Source of the DNA: Limnochordia bacterium
GTDB taxonomy: Bacteria > Bacillota > Limnochordia > Darwinibacteriales > SLO01
Direction: 5' to 3'
Assembly (NCBI GenBank): GCA_007132635.1
Contig: SLOG01000112.1
Location: forward strand, 1-8,478
Length of the DNA stretch: 8,478 bases
Part shown: positions 1 through 6,544 of the stretch, in pieces
How positions within the stretch are numbered: the first letter of the stretch is position 1
Layout: each line of letters starts with the position of its first letter
Program-made: the position numbers and the translations under genes
The notes under the pieces: model-generated
What the model was told of the DNA's origin: nothing
The model's database searches: none
The model's input: only the letters and a program-made list of their open reading frames with translations

Positions 1-1718
1 ACGTCAGACGGACGATTCACACGACTGTGTGCCATCTCCGAAACGTGCAGAAGGCCCTCGACACCGCTACCGATGTCGACAAATGCCCCAAAGTCAGTTA
101 GACGGCGCACCACACCATCGACGATGGTGTTCTCCTCCAAGGTCGAAAGAATCCTCTCCTTCGCCTCTTGATACTCGGCCTCAAGAACCTCTTTATGCGA
201 AAACACTACGTTGTTCTTCTGCCGATCCAGCTCAATGATCTTCAACTTCAAAGTCTGTCCGATATATTTGTCTAAGTTGTCAACGAAGTTCCGCGAAATG
301 TGGCTCGCTGGAATAAATCCTCGCACTCCTACATCAACCAACAGACCACCCTTAACCGTCTGGGTCACCGCTGCCTCTAGGGTCTCGCCCTGCTCATAAA
401 TGGATTCTAACTTTTCCCACGCATCCTTCGCGTCGGCGCGCCGTTTAGAAAGCAGGACGCTTCCTTCAGCTTCATCCACTTTCAGAACCCACACATTTAC
501 ATCATCCCCAACGCTAAGGAGATCCTCGGGCTTCTGATCCGGCTTTAACCCCAGTTCATTAAAAGGGACTCTCCCTTCAGACTTATAGCCAATATCTACA
601 AGCACCTCATCGCCGGATATCTGGACAACCTTACCCTCGATGATGGTACCCGGCGTGAGAGTCGGAAGCATTTCCCCATAGTCTGCCATCTGCTCTTCCC
701 GCTCTTCCTGCTCTTGGGGTTCTTCCTGATCCTCTTCCGCATCACCGACATCAGCAGCTTCTCCGGCTGGTGTCTCGGACTGCTCTACAGGCTTTGTCTC
801 TTCGCCTTCCGGTACTCCCGCCTCCTGGACAACTTCGTCTGTGTTGTCCACTGTCTCATTCTCCTCAGGCCTTAACTTGTCATCAGTAAACTCTGTCATT
901 CTCTGAATTACCCCCTGAATTAACCAATTTGGAGTCGATGCTCCGGCTGTCACACCCACCTTGTCTGCCCCAGACAGCCACCAAAGCTCAAGCTCCTCGG
1001 CTGTCTCAATGTGATGCGTACGGGCACCGCTCTCTTGACAAACTTCCGCCAACCGCTTTGTGTTGGCGCTGTTGTGTCCTCCGATTACCACCATTACATC
1101 CACTTGGGCTGCCAACTCCCGCGCAGAAAACTGCCGTTGTTCTGTCGCTGTGCAGATGGTGTCAAAGGCTTTTACTTCCTCACTGCGCCCAATAAACTTA
1201 CCAACACACTGCTGATAGTTGGCTGTGGACTGGGTCGTCTGTGCAATGATACCTATGCGTTTTGCTGCCGGAAGTTCGTCAATGGCCTGAGGTGTTTCGA
1301 CTATCCAGGCGGTCTCACCTGATGCACCGTAAATCGCTTTTACTTCAGGATGAGACTCGTCTCCTACAATAACAACCTGATACCCTTCATCCGTCAACTG
1401 ACTTGCCCAACGCATCGCCCTTCGCACAAAGGGACAGGTTGCATCAACGACCTTCATACCTCGTTCATGCAGTCCTGTTAAAACCTTTGGCGGTACTCCA
1501 TGACAACGAACAATAACAACTCCTGCATCTATATCCTCGGGCTGGTCACAGACTTCTATACCCTTTTCGTAGAGCTCAGCTACAACCTGAGGGTTATGGA
1601 TTAGTGGACCTAATGTGTAAATCGGAGGATTGGTTTTGTCGGCTGTTTCATGGGCAGTCTTGATGGCCCGCTGAACCCCGAAGCAAAACCCGGCAGCCTC
1701 CGCCAGTATTATCTCCAC
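1..1718 (-). CDS. ispH-rpsA: IspH (HMBPP reductase) fused in frame to 30S ribosomal protein S1; 3' end cut by window edge
   Basis: My own translation of the minus strand from GTG at 1718 is open for 572 codons and runs off the left edge. Residues 1-273 are IspH (LytB), the [4Fe-4S] enzyme that reduces HMBPP to IPP and DMAPP in the last MEP-pathway step. Visible are cluster cysteines C12 (GFCFGV), C95 (ATCPFV) and C189 (TICTATE), active-site H41 (GPLIHNP), H73, H123 and E125 (SHPEV), NSANT at 216-220 and S261 (GAST). Residues 274-343 form an acidic linker, about 40% Asp/Glu. S1 RNA-binding motifs follow at about 356-425, 444-513 and from 529 on; the last has the typical TDFGAFVDIG. A TAG codon sits directly before the GTG, and GGAGG lies 7 bases upstream, so the start is firm. 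It follows plsC after 67 bases. Such IspH-S1 fusions are known in clostridia. The remaining S1 repeats and the stop lie outside the window. Confidence 0.95.
   Translation of the reverse strand, partial: MEIILAEAAGFCFGVQRAIKTAHETADKTNPPIYTLGPLIHNPQVVAELYEKGIEVCDQPEDIDAGVVIVRCHGVPPKVLTGLHERGMKVVDATCPFVRRAMRWASQLTDEGYQVVIVGDESHPEVKAIYGASGETAWIVETPQAIDELPAAKRIGIIAQTTQSTANYQQCVGKFIGRSEEVKAFDTICTATEQRQFSARELAAQVDVMVVIGGHNSANTKRLAEVCQESGARTHHIETAEELELWWLSGADKVGVTAGASTPNWLIQGVIQRMTEFTDDKLRPEENETVDNTDEVVQEAGVPEGEETKPVEQSETPAGEAADVGDAEEDQEEPQEQEEREEQMADYGEMLPTLTPGTIIEGKVVQISGDEVLVDIGYKSEGRVPFNELGLKPDQKPEDLLSVGDDVNVWVLKVDEAEGSVLLSKRRADAKDAWEKLESIYEQGETLEAAVTQTVKGGLLVDVGVRGFIPASHISRNFVDNLDKYIGQTLKLKIIELDRQKNNVVFSHKEVLEAEYQEAKERILSTLEENTIVDGVVRRLTDFGAFVDIGSGVEGLLHVSEMAHSRVNRPSD
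900..917 (-). promoter_or_regulatory. Possible internal ribosome-binding site for a separate S1 protein
   Basis: Read on the minus strand, CAGGGGGT (917-910) lies upstream of an in-frame ATG at 899, codon 274 of the fusion, exactly where IspH homology ends and the acidic S1 leader begins. The spacer from the last G to the ATG is 11 bases, longer than the 7-9 seen at other starts here. It could be a leftover of an ancestral rpsA start or a working internal start. A second in-frame ATG at 689 (codon 344) follows GGAAGAG, but Glu-rich codons produce such purine runs by chance. Confidence 0.35.
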
Positions 1719-1732
1719 CTATCCCCCTCCCC
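1719..1732 (-). promoter_or_regulatory. Shine-Dalgarno site and upstream stop fixing the ispH start
   Basis: The minus strand reads GGGGAGGGGGATAG directly before GTG at 1718. GGAGG is 7 bases from the start codon. The TAG in this run is in frame and immediately precedes the GTG, so the protein cannot begin further upstream. Confidence 0.8.
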
Positions 1733-1785
1733 TTGTTGTCTTGCGGCGTACAACACTTCATACATCCGCCCGTCTTTGTAATTCT

Positions 1786-2379
1786 TCACAAACCCACAGA
1801 TTCCTGCTTAAGAAGATCGTAAAATCGCTTGGAAATCCTCGAATTTGCTTCCGCGATATCTGCCTTAGACACTTTATTTCGGGTCTCACAAAAAAGCGGT
1901 GCCCCGATTTTAATCCGCAGAGGCCGTCGGAAGCGAAGGCGATCGGTGTTAACCACCACCACAGGAATGATGGGCACACCTGACTTACACGCAAGAAAGG
2001 CCGTACCTCGCTGCAGAGGAAGGGATTCAGCACTGCGAGAACGTCTTCCTTCTGGGAAAATCCCCAGAAGCGAACCATCTGATACAACGGCAAGCGCTTC
2101 CCGAATGGCGCTCCGATCTGCCATGCCTCGACGCACCGGAAACGCGTGGACACCACGAAAAAAAGCGGTAAGCAGGCGAGAGCGGAAAAGCTCTTCCTTG
2201 GCCATATAATGGATTGGACGCTTTACTCCAATGATGACCACAATTGGATCAATGAAGCTGACGTGATTGGAAGCTATGATGGCACCGCCTTCAGAAGGGA
2301 CGTTCTCCTGACCCTCAACCTCCAAACCGAAGCATAGGATGACAAGCACACGGCAGAGCGCCCTCAATATCCTATACAT
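1786..2379 (-). CDS. plsC: 1-acyl-sn-glycerol-3-phosphate acyltransferase (PlsC family)
   Basis: This 197-residue protein should transfer an acyl chain to lysophosphatidic acid to make phosphatidic acid at the cytoplasmic membrane. The family's ordered blocks are visible: NHVSFIDP at 38-45 gives the catalytic H-x4-D pair H39/D44; FFRGVHAFPVRRG (73-85) is the second block; GIFPEGRRSR (106-115) is the glycerol-phosphate binding block; VPIIPV (135-140) is the fourth. The hydrophobic N-terminus (about 4-18) could anchor it to the membrane. The third block has Arg where many family members have Thr (FPEGTRS). Length is normal for the short bacterial form. ATG at 2379 overlaps the end of cmk by 8 bases and has GGGGGG about 6 bases upstream, inside cmk. 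The cmk-plsC-ispH order is common in Bacillota. Acyl-donor preference (acyl-ACP or acyl-CoA) cannot be read from sequence. Confidence 0.9.
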   Translation of the reverse strand: MYRILRALCRVLVILCFGLEVEGQENVPSEGGAIIASNHVSFIDPIVVIIGVKRPIHYMAKEELFRSRLLTAFFRGVHAFPVRRGMADRSAIREALAVVSDGSLLGIFPEGRRSRSAESLPLQRGTAFLACKSGVPIIPVVVVNTDRLRFRRPLRIKIGAPLFCETRNKVSKADIAEANSRISKRFYDLLKQESVGL

Positions 2380-3046
2380 TACCGTCCCCCCGGTTCAGCA
2401 ACTCGAGTATAGTCTGCACAACCTGACGCACCGACATTTCTGTCGTGTCCAATTCTACGGCATCGGGAGCCTTCGTTAACGGTGATGCCGCTCGTTCTGA
2501 ATCTGCTTCGTCACGCTGCGCAATTTGATGGACGAGTTCCCGAAGCCGCACCTTGTGCCCCTGTCGGCGAAGTTCACGCGAGCGCCTTTTCGCTCGTTCT
2601 TTCACCGATGCCTGCAGGAAAATCTTCAGATCGGCTTCGGGCAAGACTGTCGTGCCAATGTCTCTCCCGTCCATCACAACCGAACCTTGCGAAGCAATAG
2701 CTCGCTGTCGTCGCACCATGGCCTCCCGAACCTTGGCATGGCTTGCTACCTGGGAAACCCGATGACTCACCTCCGGCGAACGAATGTCCCGAGTGATCTC
2801 ACGCCCGCCGACATACACTCTCGGAGCCCTTCCACGCCGTCCAGGTACCAATCGAAGATCCATAGCAGCGGCTAAGGCGGCTAATGCCTTTTCGTCGCTA
2901 AGATCAAGCCGGCGACGGAGCGCCTCATAGGTTAAAGCACGATACATGGCCCCCGTATCCAGATATAGACATCCCAACTCCGCAGCAACAATACGAGCGA
3001 TCGTACTCTTGCCAGCCCCAGCCGGTCCGTCAATAGCGATTTTCAC
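2372..3046 (-). CDS. cmk: (d)CMP kinase (cytidylate kinase)
   Basis: The 224-residue product phosphorylates CMP and dCMP with ATP in the cytoplasm, recycling pyrimidine nucleotides for RNA, DNA and phospholipid synthesis. The P-loop GPAGAGKST is at 7-15, followed by the Cmk signature DTGAMYR at 30-36. The middle has DIRSPEVS and the MDGRDIGTTVLPEADLKIFL block; the C-terminal part has QRDEADSERAASPL and an ELDTT motif, all typical of bacterial Cmk including the CMP-binding insert. Length matches the family (about 220-230). The start is GTG at 3046, overlapping the hisC stop in a GTGA junction; GGGAGG lies 7 bases upstream within hisC. The tight overlaps with hisC (4 bases) and plsC (8 bases) suggest translational coupling. 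In many bacteria cmk lies beside aroA and upstream of rpsA; here rpsA is still downstream, as part of the fusion. Confidence 0.95.
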   Translation of the reverse strand: MKIAIDGPAGAGKSTIARIVAAELGCLYLDTGAMYRALTYEALRRRLDLSDEKALAALAAAMDLRLVPGRRGRAPRVYVGGREITRDIRSPEVSHRVSQVASHAKVREAMVRRQRAIASQGSVVMDGRDIGTTVLPEADLKIFLQASVKERAKRRSRELRRQGHKVRLRELVHQIAQRDEADSERAASPLTKAPDAVELDTTEMSVRQVVQTILELLNRGDGNV

Positions 3047-4131
3047 GCCAGAACCTCCCGTAGAGCCACTGCCAAGCGACGATTCTGCCCGTCTGTTCCG
3101 ACTGTCACTCTAAGATAAGTGGGCAGTCCGAAAGAGTGAGTGGACCGGATGATAACCCCTTTAATGAGTAGTCTTTGAAAAACCTCTTTGCTGTCTCGCC
3201 TAACATCGACCAGCACAAAGTTCGTGTTTGTTCGGACATACGACAAATCTAGAGACGTAAACAAGTCATAAAGAAAGGACTTACCACTTTCATTGACTTG
3301 GACACTCTGAGCCGCGTGTTCGAAGTCCCGCAGCGCTGCCACAGCAGCCGCCTGCCCCAACGCGTTCACATTAAAAGGCTCGCGGACCCGCTGCAGCAGG
3401 CTTATGAGTTCAGGCTGAGCGATGCCATATCCGACGCGCAGCCCCGCTAGTCCATGAAGCTTCGAGAACGTCCGGGTAATGAGAAGGTTAGGATAGTCTC
3501 CTATCAGGTCCAAAGCTCGGGGAAACCCATCATCTTGGACATACTCAACATAGGCCTCATCCAGCACGACAACGACCCCAGCAGGTACAGACTCCAAAAA
3601 CGCCTTCAACTCGCCATGGGTCACTATCGTCCCAGTGGGATTGTTAGGGTTACACACGAAGACCATACGCGTCGATTCATCCACGGCCTTGGCCATTGCT
3701 GGCAGATCATGGCGGAAGTCCTTGAGCGGAACTCGACGCACGGAAGCTCCCATGAGCCGCGCCGCAAATTGGTATTCACTAAAGGTGGGATCAGCCATGA
3801 CGACCGAGTCTGAAGGCCCCAAGAAGACTTCGGCCGCAAGCTTCAAGAGCTCATCGGATCCGTTTCCTACTATGAGTTGACTCGGCGACACTGCCAGCTT
3901 CTTGCCCAGAGCTTCACGCAGACGACTACAACTCCCATCTGGATATAGATGGGCATCGCCTGCCGCTTTCTGCAGAGCCGATACAGCCAGGGGCCCTGGC
4001 CCTAATGGGTTCTCATTGGAGGCCAGCTTGATTACATCTGTCAATCCGTACTCTTGCTTCACTTCCTCGATCGGCTTTCCCGGACTATATGGTTCGATCG
4101 CCAGGATTTCCTGCCGAAACCGAATCGTCAT
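3043..4131 (-). CDS. hisC: Histidinol-phosphate aminotransferase family (HisC), possibly serving aromatic amino acids
   Basis: A 362-residue fold-type I PLP aminotransferase of the HisC type. Visible motifs are SNENPLGPGP (38-47), LYPDGS (62-67), VGNGSDELL (88-96), NPNNPTG (161-167), DEAYVEY (191-197) and the PLP-lysine segment TRTFSKLHGLAGLRVGY, with K224 expected to form the Schiff base and R232 to contact the PLP phosphate. HisC converts imidazole-acetol phosphate to histidinol phosphate; several family members also transaminate phenylpyruvate and 4-hydroxyphenylpyruvate. No other his gene is present and the gene overlaps aroH by ATGA, so I infer an aromatic or dual role, like the B. subtilis aro supraoperon where one HisC serves both pathways. 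The start is ATG at 4131 with GGAGG 9 bases upstream. The family is certain; the substrate is not. Confidence 0.9.
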   Translation of the reverse strand: MTIRFRQEILAIEPYSPGKPIEEVKQEYGLTDVIKLASNENPLGPGPLAVSALQKAAGDAHLYPDGSCSRLREALGKKLAVSPSQLIVGNGSDELLKLAAEVFLGPSDSVVMADPTFSEYQFAARLMGASVRRVPLKDFRHDLPAMAKAVDESTRMVFVCNPNNPTGTIVTHGELKAFLESVPAGVVVVLDEAYVEYVQDDGFPRALDLIGDYPNLLITRTFSKLHGLAGLRVGYGIAQPELISLLQRVREPFNVNALGQAAAVAALRDFEHAAQSVQVNESGKSFLYDLFTSLDLSYVRTNTNFVLVDVRRDSKEVFQRLLIKGVIIRSTHSFGLPTYLRVTVGTDGQNRRLAVALREVLA

Positions 4132-4493
4132 TCCGTCTCACCTCCAGCGAGATCGGCGCGCAAGCGCACTGCATCCCGCAGATACACATGCTTAACATTC
4201 CTTTTCGATGATACACCATAAGAATGGACCAAAACACGGATACACCGCGCCAGACTGCCTCTCACGGGGATCTCAACTGCACACATGAGCGGCGTACTGC
4301 AGATACCCATTTCCCTGATGCCTTCAGCAGGAAATGCAGCATCTAAATCTGGAGTGACGGTAAACAGAAGACTCACAAAGTCATCTTCTGTCAGACTGTT
4401 GCGGCACATGATCTCTGTTACCATCTCCTGCGCTGCCTTGATTATCTCGGGCTTGGTGTTTTCTGTCACGGTAGTCGCACCGCGGATTCCCAC
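4128..4493 (-). CDS. aroH: Monofunctional chorismate mutase, AroH class
   Basis: The product converts chorismate to prephenate, the first step towards phenylalanine and tyrosine. It is of the trimeric B. subtilis AroH type, not the helical AroQ type. Using GTG at 4493 (121 residues), conserved residues are the Arg of GIRGATTV near the N-terminus, the Arg of FPAEGIREMG, the Cys and Glu of CAVEIP, the Arg of RCIRVLV, and the Tyr and Arg of HVYLRDAVRLRADL; these correspond to B. subtilis R7, R63, C75, E78, R90, Y108 and R116. The start is uncertain. GTG at 4493 lies 8 bases after the upstream stop and matches the family N-terminus, but GGGGGG is about 13 bases away. GTG at 4514 would add seven residues and overlap the previous gene, with no Shine-Dalgarno before it. 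The stop overlaps hisC by ATGA. Confidence 0.9.
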   Translation of the reverse strand: MGIRGATTVTENTKPEIIKAAQEMVTEIMCRNSLTEDDFVSLLFTVTPDLDAAFPAEGIREMGICSTPLMCAVEIPVRGSLARCIRVLVHSYGVSSKRNVKHVYLRDAVRLRADLAGGETE

Positions 4494-4501
4494 AATCAGA
4501 G

Positions 4502-5761
4502 CTAATCCCCCCACGATATGTACTGTTCGCCAGCCGCCACTCCAGCCGCATATCCCATGGAAAATGCGGCCTGCAGATTGTAACCACCCGTTACCCCATC
4601 GACATCCAACACTTCACCGGCGAAGTACAGGCCGGGAAGCCGGCGGGACTCCATCGTCTTGGGGTTTATCTCTCGTACATTGACGCCTCCCGAGGTAACC
4701 AAGGCCGTATCGATTGCATAGGCAGCGGTAATCCTGAGCGGCACCGCTTTTAATAGAGACGCCAGAAAGTGCCGTTCATGGCGTGTAATCTGATGGACCG
4801 GCTTGTCCTCAGAGATGCCGGACAAAGCCACGATAACTTGAACAAGGTCTCTAGGGAGCAGGTCAAACAACCCATTCCGGAATTGCTTGCGGGCGTATTT
4901 CTGGAAGTCTCGCCGGAGTCGCTGATCCAGTTTCTCTGGCGTCAGCGCGGGTTTCAGATCAACGGCCATCTCCACCGCTTCCGCTCCCTTATCCAACCAG
5001 TCTACGACCGTACGGCTTATTGTCAAAACAGTTGGACCGCTAACACCCCCGGTCAAAAACTCCATATCACCAAACTCTCGGACAGCCGTCAGTCCATGTC
5101 TAGCCGTTATTTCGACATTCCTAAGGGTAAGACCTGCTAAGGGCGATACCCAGTCAGCGTCCGTTCGAAGCGGAACCAATGCAGGGCGCGGCTGCACAAT
5201 GCTGTGCCCCGCCTGGCGAGCAAGCCGGTATCCGTCGCCCGACGAACCGGTTCTGGGATAACTCATGCCCCCTGTACAGACAATCAAAGCTCCCACAGTA
5301 AATCGATCGCCGTTGCTTGCTATAACCTCACGTTTCGCCAAGGTCCACTCACCAAGGCAGCAGATATCGGTGTCATATTGTATACGAACACCAGAATTTG
5401 TTGCCCACTTCTCTAAGGCATCGGCAACCGAATTCGCATTATCTGACACGGGAAAGACTCTCCCCCCGCGCTCAACTTTGGTCGGCACTCCAAGTCGATG
5501 GAAGAACTCCCGTACGTCATGATTTGTGAAACGATGCAGGGCGCCGTACAAAAACTGTCCGTTCCCTGGATATCTATCGACAAAGCTGGACAAAGGAGCG
5601 GCGTTTGTCATATTGCAGCGTCCCTTACCGGATATGCGTACCTTCTGCGCCGTTCTGCTGGTCTTTTCAAATAACACAACTGGACCGCCTTGCCTAGCGG
5701 CAGCACCAGCTGCCATCAAACCAGCAGCGCCAGCTCCCACTACACCTATTGCACTGCTCAT
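4502..5761 (-). CDS. YhiN/HI0933/BaiN-family FAD flavoprotein, candidate 23S rRNA dihydrouridine synthase
   Basis: A 419-residue flavoprotein of the HI0933 family. The N-terminal dinucleotide-binding motif is VGAGAAGL (8-15), with E31 after strand two. The family signature RISGKGRCNMTN is at 41-52. Later come VCTGGMSYPRTGSSGDGY and the C-terminal FAD-contacting block containing SGGVNVREINPKTMESR and GLYFAGEVLDVDGVTGGYN. Databases call such proteins NAD(P)/FAD-dependent oxidoreductases, BaiN or aminoacetone oxidase-like. From recall, E. coli YhiN was recently identified as the enzyme making dihydrouridine 2449 in 23S rRNA (RdsA). The ATGA overlap with rluB, another 23S rRNA modification gene, fits such a role, but extending it to this branch of the family is inference. 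AGGCGGTGA lies about 10 bases before the ATG. Length is normal for the family. Confidence 0.88.
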   Translation of the reverse strand: MSSAIGVVGAGAAGLMAAGAAARQGGPVVLFEKTSRTAQKVRISGKGRCNMTNAAPLSSFVDRYPGNGQFLYGALHRFTNHDVREFFHRLGVPTKVERGGRVFPVSDNANSVADALEKWATNSGVRIQYDTDICCLGEWTLAKREVIASNGDRFTVGALIVCTGGMSYPRTGSSGDGYRLARQAGHSIVQPRPALVPLRTDADWVSPLAGLTLRNVEITARHGLTAVREFGDMEFLTGGVSGPTVLTISRTVVDWLDKGAEAVEMAVDLKPALTPEKLDQRLRRDFQKYARKQFRNGLFDLLPRDLVQVIVALSGISEDKPVHQITRHERHFLASLLKAVPLRITAAYAIDTALVTSGGVNVREINPKTMESRRLPGLYFAGEVLDVDGVTGGYNLQAAFSMGYAAGVAAGEQYISWGD

Positions 5762-6486
5762 GAACCGCGAGTCACCGCCTGACGCAGGGCAGCCACTTCC
5801 TTGGGTGAAAGCATACGGTAGCGGCCGACCCCGAGACTGCCTAACTTGAGTGGCCCAATCCGCACACGTCTCAAACGGACTACACGAAAACCAACCGCCT
5901 GAAACATGCGCCGAATCTGACGATTGCGTCCTTCATATATCCCGACTTTCAGAAGCGAACTGACGTTATCTTGAGATAAGATTTCCACAAAAGCGCGCCC
6001 GGTGATTCCGTCCTCCAACTCAACACCCACTCGAAGCGAATCTACTGCCTCCCGTCCTATCGCTCCCTTTACCTCAACTAGATAGTCTTTCCGTATTTGA
6101 TGGCGAGGATGCATCACGCGATGAGCTAGCTGGCCGTCATTGGTCAAAAACACTAAGCCTTCTGAGTCGTAGTCAAGCCGCCCGACAGGGTAAACGCGCA
6201 CATGGAGTTTTCGCAGCAGATCGAGCACAGTCCGACGACCGCGGTCATCCTTAGCTGTCGTAAGGTAGCCTTCAGGCTTGTTCAAAGCGACATACACATG
6301 CCCCTCAGGCTTGCCCACTGGGCGGCCATCAACGGTGACGGTGTCCAAATCGGGATCCACCCTGACACCTAACTCCGTAATCACGTTTCCGTTAACAGTC
6401 ACACGCCCCGCGGCGATCATCGCCTCGCTTTTTCGACGTGACGCGATGCAGGCATGTGCTAGGACTTTCTGAAGTCGTTCTTTCAT
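5758..6486 (-). CDS. rluB: Large-subunit rRNA pseudouridine synthase, RluB/RsuA family
   Basis: The 242-residue enzyme isomerises a uridine in 23S rRNA; RluB orthologues act on U2605 in E. coli numbering, near the peptidyl-transferase centre. An S4 RNA-binding domain occupies about residues 1-48 (RLQKVLAHACIASRRKSE), followed by the catalytic domain with LNKPEGY (69-74), the aspartate motif GRLDYDSEGL (102-111, D105 catalytic), RKDYLVEVKG, and the late motif EGRNRQIRRMF. Together with length, these mark the RsuA/RluB/E/F group; RluB is favoured by its place beside scpAB, though RsuA-like proteins share these motifs. The reading frame stays open upstream to an ATG at 6594, but ATG at 6486 has GGGGGAAG 8 bases before it and gives the family N-terminus, whereas the longer form would read through the hairpin and the end of scpB. 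The stop overlaps the next gene by ATGA. Confidence 0.92.
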   Translation of the reverse strand: MKERLQKVLAHACIASRRKSEAMIAAGRVTVNGNVITELGVRVDPDLDTVTVDGRPVGKPEGHVYVALNKPEGYLTTAKDDRGRRTVLDLLRKLHVRVYPVGRLDYDSEGLVFLTNDGQLAHRVMHPRHQIRKDYLVEVKGAIGREAVDSLRVGVELEDGITGRAFVEILSQDNVSSLLKVGIYEGRNRQIRRMFQAVGFRVVRLRRVRIGPLKLGSLGVGRYRMLSPKEVAALRQAVTRGS

Positions 6487-6511
6487 GGCTTCTTCCCCCA
6501 AACAAGTGGCT

Positions 6512-6538
6512 AACAAAAACCGGTTCGCAGCGAACGGT
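6512..6538 (-). terminator. Probable intrinsic terminator or attenuator between scpB and rluB
   Basis: On the minus strand an 8-base-pair stem forms between ACCGTTCG (6538-6531) and CGAACCGGT (6527-6519), with a CTG loop and one bulged C. It runs directly into TTTTTGTT (6519-6512). The T-run lies on the minus-strand 3' side only, so it fits transcription from scpB. It starts 6 bases after the scpB stop and ends 25 bases before the rluB ATG. The bulge and short stem make the strength uncertain. Confidence 0.5.
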
Positions 6539-6544
6539 CGTTTC

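Noticed and set aside
29..399. Plus-strand open frames at the left edge.
   Set aside because: They are antisense to S1 repeats that translate cleanly on the minus strand, with Pro/Ser/Arg-rich products and no recognisable family.
1719..1785. Possible promoter for ispH-rpsA in the 67-base gap after plsC.
   Set aside because: I looked for paired -35 and -10 boxes on the minus strand; the nearest candidate (TTGTGA with TATGAA) has a 23-base spacer, too long to support.
1758..2209. Long open frames on both strands overlapping plsC (126 codons on plus, 132 on the other minus frame).
   Set aside because: They lie wholly or largely over plsC, which has all its family motifs, and their translations are Arg/Ser-rich without recognisable domains.
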